From: Robiginitomaculum sp.
GTDB taxonomy: Bacteria > Pseudomonadota > Alphaproteobacteria > Caulobacterales > Maricaulaceae
Direction of reading: 5' to 3'
Length of the DNA stretch: 64,000 bases
NCBI GenBank assembly: GCA_015485155.1
Contig: WFUF01000002.1
Span: 133,735-197,734 of the forward strand
Numbering within the stretch: the stretch's first letter is position 1; every line of letters starts with the position of its first letter. Below are positions 35,271 to 45,454 of this stretch, one piece after another. The notes under the pieces were generated by a model, which was not told the origin of the DNA, did no database searches, and worked only from the letters and a program-made list of their open reading frames with translations. The translations under genes and the position numbers were made by a program.

Positions 35271-36755
35271 ATGGAGCTGCAAAACAAGGCGACACGACTC
35301 TGGGGAGATTTCCTGCGGGTCGACAAGGTACAAATTAGAACTTTTCATGTAACCTGGTTTACGTTCTTTTTATGTTTTTTCGCGTGGTTCGGCATTGCAC
35401 CCTTAATGGCAGTGGTGCGTGAGGAATTATCCTTAACTAAAGAGCAGATCGGCTGGTCGATCATTGGTGCTGTATCGGCAACTGTATTTGCCCGAATATT
35501 GATCGGTTGGTTATGTGATCGCTATGGGCCGCGTTTAACCTATACTTGGTTGTTGATTTTTGGATCGCTTCCGGTGATGGGAATTGGGCTTGCCCAGGAT
35601 TATACAACTTTTCTGATTTTCAGGATAATGATCGGGGTGATCGGCGCCAGTTTTGTAATCACCCAATATCATACTACAAACATGTTTGCGCCAAATGTGG
35701 TTGGAATGGCAAATGCCACCAGCGCCGGATGGGGTAATCTTGGTGGCGGTGTCACCCAGTTTGTCATGCCGGTGATCTTCTCGATCTTTGTGGTTGGCTT
35801 TGGCATGAGTGAAGCATTTGGCTGGCGGGCTTCAATGGTTGTTGCCGGCATAGCGATTTTGCTGGCTGCCCTTGTTTATTACACATTTACACAAGACACA
35901 CCCGATGGTTCATACAAGGAATTGCGGGCCAAGGGAAAAATGCACCATGCAGAAAGAACCACCGGCAATTTCATGCATGCACTAAAAGACTATCGTGTGT
36001 GGTTGTTGTTTCTGATTTATGCAGCATGTTTTGGCATTGAGCTGACCATTTTAGGTACGCTGGCTCTTTATATGTTTGATTATTTTGGCATGAATCTGAT
36101 CACTGCCGGCATGATTGCTGCCAGCTTTGGCCTGATGAATTTATTTGCCAGAACTCTGGGCGGCATATTCGGCGATAACTTTGCGTCCCTTTGGGGATTA
36201 AGAGGCCGGGCTACATGGTTGTTCATTGTATTATTCATTGAGGGACTGGCATTGATGCTGTTTTCGCAGATGAACGTATTGGTCCTGGCCATCCCAACCC
36301 TGTTATTATTTTCACTGTTTGTGCAAATGTCAGAGGGTGCAACTTTTTCCGTAGTTCCATTTATCTCGAAAAAATCCCTTGGAGCTGTTGCAGGTGTAGT
36401 CGGTGCCGGAGGCAATGTGGGCGCGGTATCAGCAGGCTTTTTGTTCAAGGGCGAAATGGGCTGGGATACTTCTTATCTCATTCTGGGCGCTTTGGTCACT
36501 CTTGCAGCTTTTCTGGCCTTGTTTATCCGGTTCAGCAAAGCAGATGAGATTGAGGCGGAGGAACGTTTTGATGAAGGCTATACCCGCCACAGAAAAGCTG
36601 CGGCTCGCAAACACCTTGAAGCTCTGGGCATGAGCGACGAAGAGATTGAAAAGGTCAAGGTTCTTGGCAGCCGTGAAGCCTATGCCTATCGTCGCCTTGA
36701 ATCTCTGGGTGTTGATATGAGCTCGGTAAAAATCCGCGATGAGGATAAGGAATAA
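35271..36755 (+). CDS. narK: Nitrate/nitrite transporter of the NNP family (second copy)
   Basis: The 494-residue protein has 12 transmembrane segments and a long C-terminal cytoplasmic tail (about 70 charged residues). It carries the NNP nitrate signature AGWGNLGGGVTQFVMP near residues 142-157 and GAGGNVGAVSAGF later. This branch includes NasA/NRT-like carriers and differs from its two neighbours, so it is not a recent duplication. I chose the ATG at 35271, preceded by GAAGGGCGAG, over 35247. An FNR-type box precedes it and a terminator follows. Confidence 0.9.
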   Translation: MELQNKATRLWGDFLRVDKVQIRTFHVTWFTFFLCFFAWFGIAPLMAVVREELSLTKEQIGWSIIGAVSATVFARILIGWLCDRYGPRLTYTWLLIFGSLPVMGIGLAQDYTTFLIFRIMIGVIGASFVITQYHTTNMFAPNVVGMANATSAGWGNLGGGVTQFVMPVIFSIFVVGFGMSEAFGWRASMVVAGIAILLAALVYYTFTQDTPDGSYKELRAKGKMHHAERTTGNFMHALKDYRVWLLFLIYAACFGIELTILGTLALYMFDYFGMNLITAGMIAASFGLMNLFARTLGGIFGDNFASLWGLRGRATWLFIVLFIEGLALMLFSQMNVLVLAIPTLLLFSLFVQMSEGATFSVVPFISKKSLGAVAGVVGAGGNVGAVSAGFLFKGEMGWDTSYLILGALVTLAAFLALFIRFSKADEIEAEERFDEGYTRHRKAAARKHLEALGMSDEEIEKVKVLGSREAYAYRRLESLGVDMSSVKIRDEDKE

Positions 36756-36791
36756 CCCCCCAACACCTGTATCCATATTCTATTTGCGACG

Positions 36792-36820
36792 AAAACGGGA
36801 GCCATGGCTCCCGTTTTTAT
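36792..36820 (+). terminator. Terminator after the second transporter gene
   Basis: A 26-base perfect palindrome, with half-site AAAACGGGAGCCA, is followed by a short T-run. It lies 36 bp after the stop of the second transporter and before the FNR-type box of the third. Confidence 0.85.
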
Positions 36821-36846
36821 GTGTTTTGTGAAAAAAAACAGCAGGT

Positions 36847-36860
36847 TTGACCTAGGTCAA
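36847..36860 (+). promoter_or_regulatory. Perfectly palindromic FNR/DNR-type box before narK3-narGHJI
   Basis: TTGACCTAGGTCAA is an exact 14-bp palindrome of the CRP/FNR operator class, 91 bp before the start of the third narK. No other candidate promoter element is evident before narG, so this box probably drives narK3-narGHJI as one operon. Confidence 0.82.
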
Positions 36861-36951
36861 ACGCTTACACGCAAATATGGCTCATAGAGAATCAGGCTTC
36901 ATGCGTGCGCTTTAGTGTTTTGCGCCGCAGTGTAAAAAAGGAGAGCTGGAA

Positions 36952-38589
36952 ATGGCAAAAGATTTATACGATTGGGATCCGGAAAATGAGGCCCAGTGGA
37001 AAAGCACTGGCAAGCAGATTGCCACCCGCAATCTGTGGATTTCCATTCCTGCTCTGTTGTGCGGGTTTGCGGTGTGGCTGTATTGGGGGATCATTACCGT
37101 ACAAATGATCAATCTGGGCTATGCATTTGAAAAATCCGAATTATTTACTCTAGCGGCGATTGCCGGTCTTACCGGTGCCACTTTACGAATTCCTTCAACA
37201 TTTTTCATCCGGCTGGCCGGTGGTCGCAACACAATTTTCTTAACCACTGCCTTGCTGATAATACCGGCTTTAGGCACCGGCCTGTTATTACAAAATCCTG
37301 ATACCCCACTTTGGCAGTTTCAGCTAATGGCGCTGCTCTCTGGTATTGGTGGCGGAAACTTCTCAGCCTCCATGTCCAATATATCATTCTTCTTTCCCAA
37401 AAGGGTTCAGGGTTACTCACTGGGCATGAATGCCGGATTGGGTAATTTTGGCGTAACTACCATGCAAATCCTCATCCCGCTGGTTATGACTGTGGGCATG
37501 TTTGGCGGTACATCCATGACCTTAAAAGCCACTTCGGGGACTTTGATCGGTAAAATTCCCGCAGGCACTGAAACATATTTGCATAATGCCGGATTTATCT
37601 GGGTGGCAATCCTGATCCCGATAGTGATCGCGGTCTGGATGGGCATGAATAATATCAAGGCAGATCATGTATCGCCCAATATTAAGGGGCCGCTGCCGGC
37701 ATTTGGGAAAATCTTGGGCATGCTGCTGATCGGGCTGATTACCTCAACATTTGGATTATGGCTGATGCTGCCTTCGGGCGTTGGTGGTTCCGGACTTGTT
37801 GAATCTGATGCCGCTTTTGCCAAGCTGTTGTCTTCAAAATGGATTGTCTTGCCAATAGTGGTTGTTTTAACCGTGTTTTTCCTGCGGATGCTGCCCGGCT
37901 CCATCGGCCAGAGCCTAAAACACCAATATCGTATATTTAATAATAAGCACACCTGGGCCATGACCATTATCTATACCATGACCTTTGGCTCTTTCATCGG
38001 CTATGCAGTGGCCTTTGGTTTGGCGATCAAGGTTATTTTCGGCTTCTCCCATGTGATGGTGGATGGGGTAATGGTTCATAATATCCCCAATCCCGACGGG
38101 CCGAGTGCCTTGATGTTTGCATGGACAGGGCCATTTATCGGGGCCTTGATCCGACCTGTTGGCGGTATTATTTCTGACAAGATTGGTGGTGCCAAAGTTA
38201 CCCAGATCATTTCGGTGATTATGGTAATCGCTGCCCTTGGTGTGGCCTATTTCATGAAGCAGGCCTATGCCTCGGCTACCCCGCAGGACTATTTTGTACC
38301 ATTCCTGATCCTGTTCCTGATCCTGTTTGCTGCTACTGGTATCGGAAACGGCTCGACCTTCAAGACCATTGCAGTTGTGTTTGACAAGGAACAGGCCGGG
38401 CCGGTTTTAGGCTGGACCGCAGCAATTGCCGCCTATGGAGCGTTCATTATTCCAAAGGTTTTTGGTGAACAGATCAAGGCCACCACTCCTGAATATGCGT
38501 TGTATGGGTTTGCTGCCTTCTATGTGCTGTGTATCGCGATCAACTGGTGGTTCTATTTGCGCAAGGACGCCTATGTGAAAAACCCGTAA
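36952..38589 (+). CDS. narK: Nitrate/nitrite antiporter, NarK2/NarU-like (third copy)
   Basis: The 545-residue protein has a short polar N-terminus (YDWDPENEAQWKSTG), then 12 membrane segments with extra loops. The nitrate signature NAGLGNFGVTTMQ lies near residues 158-170. It resembles NarK2/NarU-type nitrate/nitrite exchangers, which usually sit directly before narG. It is 45 bp from narG and follows a perfect FNR-type box, so it is probably the first gene of the narGHJI operon. An AGGAGAG-like site precedes the ATG. Confidence 0.93.
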   Translation: MAKDLYDWDPENEAQWKSTGKQIATRNLWISIPALLCGFAVWLYWGIITVQMINLGYAFEKSELFTLAAIAGLTGATLRIPSTFFIRLAGGRNTIFLTTALLIIPALGTGLLLQNPDTPLWQFQLMALLSGIGGGNFSASMSNISFFFPKRVQGYSLGMNAGLGNFGVTTMQILIPLVMTVGMFGGTSMTLKATSGTLIGKIPAGTETYLHNAGFIWVAILIPIVIAVWMGMNNIKADHVSPNIKGPLPAFGKILGMLLIGLITSTFGLWLMLPSGVGGSGLVESDAAFAKLLSSKWIVLPIVVVLTVFFLRMLPGSIGQSLKHQYRIFNNKHTWAMTIIYTMTFGSFIGYAVAFGLAIKVIFGFSHVMVDGVMVHNIPNPDGPSALMFAWTGPFIGALIRPVGGIISDKIGGAKVTQIISVIMVIAALGVAYFMKQAYASATPQDYFVPFLILFLILFAATGIGNGSTFKTIAVVFDKEQAGPVLGWTAAIAAYGAFIIPKVFGEQIKATTPEYALYGFAAFYVLCIAINWWFYLRKDAYVKNP

Positions 38590-38634
38590 CCGTTCCTCCG
38601 TTTCTCCGACTTTTTAAGTTAAGGACTAAAATTC

Positions 38635-41600
38635 ATGAGCAATTTTATTGACCGCCTGACCTATTTTTCCAAAGTAAAGGATAGGTTTTCCAATGGCCAC
38701 GGTATTACCACTACCGAAAGCAGGGATTGGGAAAAAGCTTATCGTGGCCGCTGGGCCCATGACAAGATTGTGCGCTCCACCCACGGGGTGAATTGCACAG
38801 GTTCCTGCAGTTGGAAGATTTATGTGAAAAATGGATTGGTAACCTGGGAAACCCAGCAAACTGACTATCCACGCACCCGCCCTGATCTTCCCAACCATGA
38901 GCCACGGGGTTGCTCACGTGGTGCCAGTTATTCATGGTATCTGTATTCGGCATCACGGCTTAAATTCCCGCTGATCCGCTCACGCCTGCTGCAGGCATAT
39001 CGTGCGGCCAAGTCGGAGCTGGGTGACCCGGTCTTGGCATGGGGCAGTATTGTATCAGATCCGTCAAAAGCCAATGAGTACAAGAAAATGCGTGGCCTTG
39101 GCGGCTTTGTGCGGGCCAGTTGGGATGAGGTTAATGAGATTACCGCAGCGGCTAATGTTTACACCACAAAAACCTATGGGCCGGATCGTGTATTTGGATT
39201 TTCACCGATTCCGGCAATGTCCATGGTCTCTTATGCTGCCGGTTCGCGTTACCTATCATTGATGGGCGGGGTTTGCCTTAGTTTTTATGACTGGTATTGT
39301 GATCTTCCGCCATCTTCCCCGCAAACCTGGGGTGAGCAAACAGACGTTCCTGAAAGTGCTGATTGGTATAATTCTTCGTATATTATTGCCTGGGGTTCCA
39401 ATGTGCCGCAAACCCGCACGCCGGATGCGCATTTTTTCACCGAGGTACGTTATAAGGGCACCAAAACCGTATCGGTAACACCGGATTATTCAGAAGTGGC
39501 AAAGCTGACTGATATCTGGCTGAACCCTCGTCAGGGCACTGATTCGGCAATGGCCATGGCTATGGGTCATGTGGTGTTCAAAGAGTTTCATCTTGGCGGC
39601 AAGTCTGAATATTTTACTGATTATGTGCGAAATTATTCCGACATGCCGATGCAAATTCTGCTTGAGAAACAAGGAGAACATTATATCCCCTCGCGTAATT
39701 TGCGGGCCTCAGATTTTGATAATGATCTGGGTGTTGAAAATAATTCTGAGTGGAAATCAGTAGTTTTTGATGAAAGCTCCAAAACCCACCGGGTGCCAAA
39801 TGGAACTATTGGCTCCAGATGGGGTGAGGAAGGAAAATGGAATCTTGAGGCCAAGGACAGTGTCAGTGGCGAAGATATCTGGCCAAATTTAAGCAATATC
39901 GACAAGCCGGACGAAGTTTTAGATGTAGCTTTTCCATATTTTGGCAATCAGCAGCATGAGAGCAAAATCTTTGCTCATACAGATCATGAAAGCGTGCAGG
40001 TGCGCAAACTTCCGGTGCGAAAAGTCGTCTTGAAAGATGGCAGTGAAGCCTATGTGGCAACCGTTTATGACTTAATGGCGGCCAATTATGGTATTGACCG
40101 TGGTCTGGGCGGAGAAAACACCGCCAGTGACTTTAACGATGATGGCCCCTATACGCCAAAATGGGCAGAAAATATTACCGGGGTATCGGCAGACAAAATT
40201 ATTCAGGTTGCTCGTGAATTTGCTGATAATGCCGACAAGACCCGTGGCCGCAGCATGGTCATTCTGGGTGCTGCAATCAATCACTGGTACCATATGGACA
40301 TGACCTATCGCGGGATTATGAACCTGTTGATATTGTGTGGTTGTATTGGCAAATCCGGCGGCGGCTGGGCTCATTATGTGGGACAGGAGAAACTGCGTCC
40401 GCAAACCGGCTGGTTGCCGCTGGCCTTTGGTCTGGACTGGAGCCGTCCGCCACGTCAGATGAATTCAACCTCGTTTTTCTATAATCACTCCAATCAGTGG
40501 CGTTATGAAAAACTGGGGGTTACTGAAATACTGTCTCCATTGGCTGATGCCGGTAAATGGCAGGACTATTCGTTGATTGATTGCAATGTGCGTTCAGAGC
40601 GTATGGGCTGGCTGCCTTCGGCTCCGCAATTGGATGAAAATCCGCTGGGTCTGGCCGCCAAGGCCAAAAATGCCGGTCAATCTACCAAGGATTATGTGGT
40701 TGCAAGCCTGCAAAAAGGTGATTTGCAATTTGCCGCTGAAGATCCTGATCGCGAGGATAATTTCCCGCGCAACCTGTTTGTGTGGCGTTCCAATATTCTG
40801 GGTTCTTCTGGCAAGGGTCATGAATACATGTTGCGGCATTTGCTGGGCGCACAAAATGGCATGATGAGTGATGATCTGGATGGAATGGGTGCGGACAAAC
40901 CATCTGAGGTGCAATGGCATGAGGCAGCCCCTGAAGGGAAACTGGATCTGGTGGTCACTCTTGATTTTCGCATGTCGACCACTGCGGTATATTCTGACAT
41001 CGTATTGCCTACTGCTACCTGGTACGAAAAGAATGATCTTAACACTTCGGACATGCACCCGTTCATTCACCCGCTTAGCCGCGCCGTTGATCCGGCATGG
41101 GAAAGTCGCTCCGATTGGGATATTTTCAAAGGTCTGGCCAAAAAATTCTCTGAATTGTGCGTCGGGCATCTGGGCGTTGAAACTGATCTGGTAACGGTTC
41201 CGATCCTGCACGACACTCCAGGGGAGTTGGGGCAGGCGCTGGAAGTTAAGGACTGGAAGAAAGGCGAGTGTGACCCGGTTCCCGGTAAATCCATGCCAAA
41301 TCTTGTGGAGGTCGAACGTGACTATCCCAACCTGTACAAGAAATTCACCTCACTTGGGCCATTGATGGCCAAGCTTGGAAATGGCGGCAAAGGCGTTGCA
41401 TGGAACACCGAGGCCGAGGTCGACTTGCTGGCAAAGCTCAATAAAACTGTAAGAGCCGAAGGCGTTTCCCAAGGTTTACCAAGGATTGAGAGCGATATTG
41501 ATGCTACCGAGGTGGTATTGTCGCTGGCTCCTGAAACCAATGGCGAGGTCGCAGTAAAGGCCTGGGCTTCCCTGTCAAAAGTAACTGGTCGTGATCATAC

Positions 41601-42414
41601 GCATCTGGCCCGCCCCAAGGAAGATGAAAAAATCCGTTTCAGGGATGTGCAGGCGCAACCGCGCAAGATTATTTCTTCACCCACATGGTCAGGTCTGGAA
41701 GATGAGCATGTCAGCTATAATGCCTGTTATACCAATGTGCATGAGTTGATACCGTGGCGCACTTTAACCGGGCGTCAGCAATTCTATCAGGATCATGAAT
41801 GGATGCGTGATTTTGGCGAGGGATTGTGTGTGTATAAACCGCCTATCTCCACCCGAACCATCACTAATGCAGTCAAGGAGCGCGGCGGTGATGTCAAGCA
41901 GATTGCCTTGAACTGGATCACCCCGCATCAGAAATGGGGCATTCACTCAACCTATTCAGATAATCTGCTGATGTTGACCATGAACCGTGGCGGCCCTGTA
42001 GTATGGCTATCGGAGGTGGATGCGCAAAAAGTGGATATTCAGGATAATGACTGGATTGAGCTTTATAATGTAAATGGTGCGATCACCGCGCGTGCAGTAG
42101 TCAGTCAGCGTGTGCCAGAGGGCATGTGCATGATGTATCATGCCCAGGAAAAGACCATGAACACGCCCGGAAGCCGCATTACCGGAAAACGGGGCGGTAT
42201 CCATAATTCTGTCACCAAGGCAGTGGTGAAGCCGACCCATATGATTGGCGGTTATGCCCAGCTTTCATGGGGCTTTAACTATTATGGAACCGTAGGCTCC
42301 AATCGGGATGAATTTGTAATTTTACGTAAGACCAACACGGTGGACTGGATGGAGGAGCCTTATGAAGAAGGGCAACCGATCAACATGCCGGGAAATGAGG
42401 AGGTAGGCCAATGA
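38635..42414 (+). CDS. narG: Respiratory nitrate reductase alpha subunit NarG
   Basis: The 1259-residue protein is the molybdenum bis-MGD catalytic subunit of membrane-bound cytoplasm-facing nitrate reductase. The N-terminal FS0 iron-sulfur motif is present with His50, Cys54, Cys58 and Cys93 (STHGVNCTGSCSW and RGCSRGAS). The molybdenum-ligand aspartate lies in SADWYNSSYI. There is no Tat signal, as expected for NarG. It reduces nitrate to nitrite with electrons from NarH and NarI. The stop overlaps the narH start by 4 bp. Confidence 0.97.
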   Translation: MSNFIDRLTYFSKVKDRFSNGHGITTTESRDWEKAYRGRWAHDKIVRSTHGVNCTGSCSWKIYVKNGLVTWETQQTDYPRTRPDLPNHEPRGCSRGASYSWYLYSASRLKFPLIRSRLLQAYRAAKSELGDPVLAWGSIVSDPSKANEYKKMRGLGGFVRASWDEVNEITAAANVYTTKTYGPDRVFGFSPIPAMSMVSYAAGSRYLSLMGGVCLSFYDWYCDLPPSSPQTWGEQTDVPESADWYNSSYIIAWGSNVPQTRTPDAHFFTEVRYKGTKTVSVTPDYSEVAKLTDIWLNPRQGTDSAMAMAMGHVVFKEFHLGGKSEYFTDYVRNYSDMPMQILLEKQGEHYIPSRNLRASDFDNDLGVENNSEWKSVVFDESSKTHRVPNGTIGSRWGEEGKWNLEAKDSVSGEDIWPNLSNIDKPDEVLDVAFPYFGNQQHESKIFAHTDHESVQVRKLPVRKVVLKDGSEAYVATVYDLMAANYGIDRGLGGENTASDFNDDGPYTPKWAENITGVSADKIIQVAREFADNADKTRGRSMVILGAAINHWYHMDMTYRGIMNLLILCGCIGKSGGGWAHYVGQEKLRPQTGWLPLAFGLDWSRPPRQMNSTSFFYNHSNQWRYEKLGVTEILSPLADAGKWQDYSLIDCNVRSERMGWLPSAPQLDENPLGLAAKAKNAGQSTKDYVVASLQKGDLQFAAEDPDREDNFPRNLFVWRSNILGSSGKGHEYMLRHLLGAQNGMMSDDLDGMGADKPSEVQWHEAAPEGKLDLVVTLDFRMSTTAVYSDIVLPTATWYEKNDLNTSDMHPFIHPLSRAVDPAWESRSDWDIFKGLAKKFSELCVGHLGVETDLVTVPILHDTPGELGQALEVKDWKKGECDPVPGKSMPNLVEVERDYPNLYKKFTSLGPLMAKLGNGGKGVAWNTEAEVDLLAKLNKTVRAEGVSQGLPRIESDIDATEVVLSLAPETNGEVAVKAWASLSKVTGRDHTHLARPKEDEKIRFRDVQAQPRKIISSPTWSGLEDEHVSYNACYTNVHELIPWRTLTGRQQFYQDHEWMRDFGEGLCVYKPPISTRTITNAVKERGGDVKQIALNWITPHQKWGIHSTYSDNLLMLTMNRGGPVVWLSEVDAQKVDIQDNDWIELYNVNGAITARAVVSQRVPEGMCMMYHAQEKTMNTPGSRITGKRGGIHNSVTKAVVKPTHMIGGYAQLSWGFNYYGTVGSNRDEFVILRKTNTVDWMEEPYEEGQPINMPGNEEVGQ

Positions 42415-43976
42415 CTATTCGCGCACAAATTGGCATGGTTCTGAATCTGGACAAATGTATTGGCTGTCATACCTGCTCTATTACCTGCAAAAATGTATGG
42501 ACGAGCCGTGGCGGTGTTGAATATGCATGGTTCAACAATGTGGAAAGCAAGCCAGGTGTTGGTTATCCTCGAAACTGGGAAGATCAATCAGAATGGAAAG
42601 GCGGCTGGGAGCTTAGCAAATCCGGCAAGCTAAAGCCGAAAATAGGTGGCAAACTTGGCGTCTTGTCAAATATTTTTGCCAATCCTGATCTGCCGCTGAT
42701 TGACGACTATTATGAGCCGTTCACTTATGAGTATGATCATCTGAAAACCTCAAAAGAGAGCAAAACCGTACCCACCGCCCGGATGAAGTCGGCAATTACC
42801 GGCAAGTTCAAGGAAAAACCGGACTGGGGTGTGAACTGGGAGGAAATCCTTGGCGGCGAGTTTGAAAAACGCTCAAAGGATTATAATTTTGACCAGATTC
42901 AAAAAGACATTTACGGCGAGTTTGAAAATACATTTATGATGTATCTGCCGCGTTTGTGCGAGCACTGCTTAAACCCGGCCTGTGTGGCTTCATGCCCATC
43001 TGGCGCGATTTACAAGCGTGAGGAAGATGGAATTGTCCTGATTGACCAGGATAAGTGCCGGGGATGGCGCATGTGTGTCTCTGGTTGTCCATACAAGAAA
43101 ATATATTTTAACTGGCAGTCCGGCAAATCAGAAAAATGCACCTTCTGCTATCCTCGCATTGAGGCCGGAGAGCCAACTGTTTGTTCCGAAACCTGCGTTG
43201 GCCGTATCAGATATCTTGGAGTTCTGCTTTATGATGCGGATAAAATCGAAGAAGCAGCTTCGGCGAGGGAAGAAACTGATCTGTATCAAAGTCAGTGCGA
43301 TTTGTTTCTCGACCCTCATGATCCGGAAGTAATCGAGCAGGCATTGGCCGATGGTGTGCCGCAAAGCTGGATTGAGGGAGCGCAAAACTCGCCAGTTTAC
43401 AAGATGGCGATGGAGTGGAAAATCGCTTTCCCGCTGCATCCTGAATATCGCACCTTGCCGATGGTATGGTATGTTCCGCCGCTCTCGCCAGTGCAGCAGG
43501 CCTCCGAAGCCGGATTGCTGGAAACAGATGGTGTCTTGCCGGATGTTCGCTCGCTTAGAATACCGAACAAATATCTGGCCAATATGCTTACCGCCGGCGA
43601 TGAAGAGCCGATCATCAGCGCTCTGGAGCGAATGATGGCCATGCGTAATTATATGCGCGGCAAAAGCGTTGATGGTGTGGAAAACACCAGAATTCTGGAA
43701 CAGGTCGGCATGTCCAAAGACGAAATGGACGACATGTATCAATTGATGGCGATTGCCAATTATGAAGATCGTTTTGTAATTCCTAGCAATCATCGTGAAT
43801 ATGCCGGTGACGGGCCGTTTGATGCTGATATTGCCTTTGCCACCCGTTCTGAATGTGGGTTCTCGTTCGGCGATGGCTGCAATACCGGCAGCCCTGCCAA
43901 AACCAATTTATTTGGCACCCAGACCCATGCCAACACCATGAGCGGCAAGCCGCGCAAATCGTCAGGAGATCAATAA
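42411..43976 (+). CDS. narH: Respiratory nitrate reductase beta subunit NarH
   Basis: The 521-residue iron-sulfur subunit carries electrons from NarI heme to NarG. Four cysteine clusters are visible: CIGCHTCSITC near residues 16-26, CEHCLNPACVASC, CRGWRMCVSGC and CTFCYPRIEAG. The Trp in CRGWRMC, in place of a cysteine, marks the 3Fe-4S centre. The gene overlaps narG by 4 bp and narJ by 1 bp (TAATG), so the operon is tightly coupled. Confidence 0.97.
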   Translation: MTIRAQIGMVLNLDKCIGCHTCSITCKNVWTSRGGVEYAWFNNVESKPGVGYPRNWEDQSEWKGGWELSKSGKLKPKIGGKLGVLSNIFANPDLPLIDDYYEPFTYEYDHLKTSKESKTVPTARMKSAITGKFKEKPDWGVNWEEILGGEFEKRSKDYNFDQIQKDIYGEFENTFMMYLPRLCEHCLNPACVASCPSGAIYKREEDGIVLIDQDKCRGWRMCVSGCPYKKIYFNWQSGKSEKCTFCYPRIEAGEPTVCSETCVGRIRYLGVLLYDADKIEEAASAREETDLYQSQCDLFLDPHDPEVIEQALADGVPQSWIEGAQNSPVYKMAMEWKIAFPLHPEYRTLPMVWYVPPLSPVQQASEAGLLETDGVLPDVRSLRIPNKYLANMLTAGDEEPIISALERMMAMRNYMRGKSVDGVENTRILEQVGMSKDEMDDMYQLMAIANYEDRFVIPSNHREYAGDGPFDADIAFATRSECGFSFGDGCNTGSPAKTNLFGTQTHANTMSGKPRKSSGDQ

Positions 43977-44653
43977 TGCGTAGTTTTCGGGTTCTTGCCC
44001 ATTTGCTAAGTTATCCGCAAAGCCAGTGGATCTCGCATATGGACGAGCTAAAACAGGTTCTGCTTGAGGAAAAACTGCTCAAGGGCAGAGCTTTGAAGAA
44101 CGTAATGGCGTTTATGGATGATCTTGCTGATACCGATTTGATGGCGGCACAGGAGATCTATGTGGAGCTGTTTGACCGGGGCCGGGCGCACTGCTTGCAC
44201 TTGTTTGAACATGTGCACGGTGAAAGCAGGTTTCGCGGGCAGGCCATGGTTGATCTGGCCGACAGATATAAATCAAAGGGACTGGAAATAGGCACTGGTG
44301 AATTGCCTGACTATCTGCCGTTAATGCTTGAATTTATTTCAATCAGCGCGGCTGAGGAGGGACTGGAGTTGTTGGAGCAGTCTGCACCTGTCATTGCCAC
44401 GATTGGTGAAAAGCTAAAACGCCAGAAATCCGGATATGCCAGCGTGTTTGCCGCGATTGTTTCCATGTCAGGAGCCAGATTAAACGAGGCTGATATCAAA
44501 AAGGCAGCCGATGCTGCCCTGCCGGAAATCAAGACGCTCGATGAGCTGGACGAGCAATGGCAAGAGCCGGAAGCCTTTGGCGGCGCTCCTGAATGTGGCA
44601 CTTGTCCGCCGCATAAAACTCCGATCACAGCCCCAAGTCAGGGAGGCATTTAA
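43976..44653 (+). CDS. narJ: Nitrate reductase assembly chaperone NarJ
   Basis: This 225-residue protein is the dedicated chaperone that inserts the molybdenum cofactor into NarG before membrane docking. It has the NarJ/DmsD helical fold, with YVELFDRGRAHCLHLFEHVHGESR-type core (visible as LHLFEHVHGES) near residues 70-82 and DYLPLMLEFIS near 110. I chose the ATG at 43976, which overlaps the narH stop in TAATG; the frame extends upstream inside narH. The next gene, narI, also overlaps by 1 bp. Confidence 0.94.
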   Translation: MRSFRVLAHLLSYPQSQWISHMDELKQVLLEEKLLKGRALKNVMAFMDDLADTDLMAAQEIYVELFDRGRAHCLHLFEHVHGESRFRGQAMVDLADRYKSKGLEIGTGELPDYLPLMLEFISISAAEEGLELLEQSAPVIATIGEKLKRQKSGYASVFAAIVSMSGARLNEADIKKAADAALPEIKTLDELDEQWQEPEAFGGAPECGTCPPHKTPITAPSQGGI

Positions 44654-45333
44654 TGGCCGAATACATCAACACATTTTTGTTTGGAATTTACCCCTATATC
44701 GCCATTTTTGTTATGATTGTTGGCTCAATTCTGCGCTATGATCAAAACCCGTATTCATGGAAGGCTGATAGCTCGCAATTATTGCATTCCAAGGGTTTGC
44801 GCCTGGGTAACAATCTGTTTCACATAGGCATTTTGCTGTTATTTATCGGGCATTTTGTTGGGCTGTTAACACCTCATTGGGTGTATGAACCATTTATCAG
44901 CGCCGGCCAGAAACAAATTCTGGCAATGAGTGCAGGGGGCCTTTTTGGAAGCATGGCCTTTGTCGGCATGTCGATACTGATCTGGCGACGCACTACACAA
45001 GATCGGGTGCGGGCCACTACCAAATTCATGGATATGGCCATTTTGCTGATTTTATTTGTGCAATTGATACTTGGCATGTTGACGATTCCGGTTAGTGCCA
45101 AACATCTTGATGGCTCTTCGATGATTGCCTTGGCTGAATGGGCTCAGCACATTGTGACCTTTCGTGGTGGCGCTGCTGATTTTATCATGGACGAGGCGCT
45201 TATTTTTAAGCTGCATATCTTTTTGGGATTAACAATCTTCCTTATTTTCCCGTTTACCAGGCTGGTACACATGGTCAGCGCACCACTGAAATATCTGTTG
45301 CGCTCCGGTTATCAGGTGGTACGCAAAAGATAA
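44653..45333 (+). CDS. narI: Respiratory nitrate reductase gamma subunit NarI
   Basis: The 226-residue membrane protein is the diheme cytochrome b subunit that oxidises quinol. It has five transmembrane helices. The paired heme ligands are visible in NNLFHIGILLLFIGHFVG and, near the C-terminus, in KLHIFLGLTIF and RLVHMVSAP. It completes narGHJI and is followed by a clear terminator. Confidence 0.96.
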   Translation: MAEYINTFLFGIYPYIAIFVMIVGSILRYDQNPYSWKADSSQLLHSKGLRLGNNLFHIGILLLFIGHFVGLLTPHWVYEPFISAGQKQILAMSAGGLFGSMAFVGMSILIWRRTTQDRVRATTKFMDMAILLILFVQLILGMLTIPVSAKHLDGSSMIALAEWAQHIVTFRGGAADFIMDEALIFKLHIFLGLTIFLIFPFTRLVHMVSAPLKYLLRSGYQVVRKR

Positions 45334-45355
45334 ATCAATTGCTGTAATACTCATG

Positions 45356-45384
45356 AAACGGCTCGCTTTTGCGGGCCGTTTTAT
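45356..45384 (+). terminator. Terminator of the nar operon
   Basis: Arms AAACGGCTCGC and GCGGGCCGTTT (one mismatch) close on a TTTT loop and are followed by TATT. The hairpin starts 23 bp after the narI stop. Confidence 0.8.
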
Positions 45385-45454
45385 TATGGACAGGAGCCAT
45401 AACGCCTGTGTATGGCGATAATTGTAGTTGCTGCGACGTTTTGTCCATGAGGGA

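Noticed and set aside
38590-38634. Separate promoter directly before narG
   Set aside because: The 45-bp gap has no FNR-type box or promoter-like pair, only a ribosome site, so narG is best read from the narK3 promoter.
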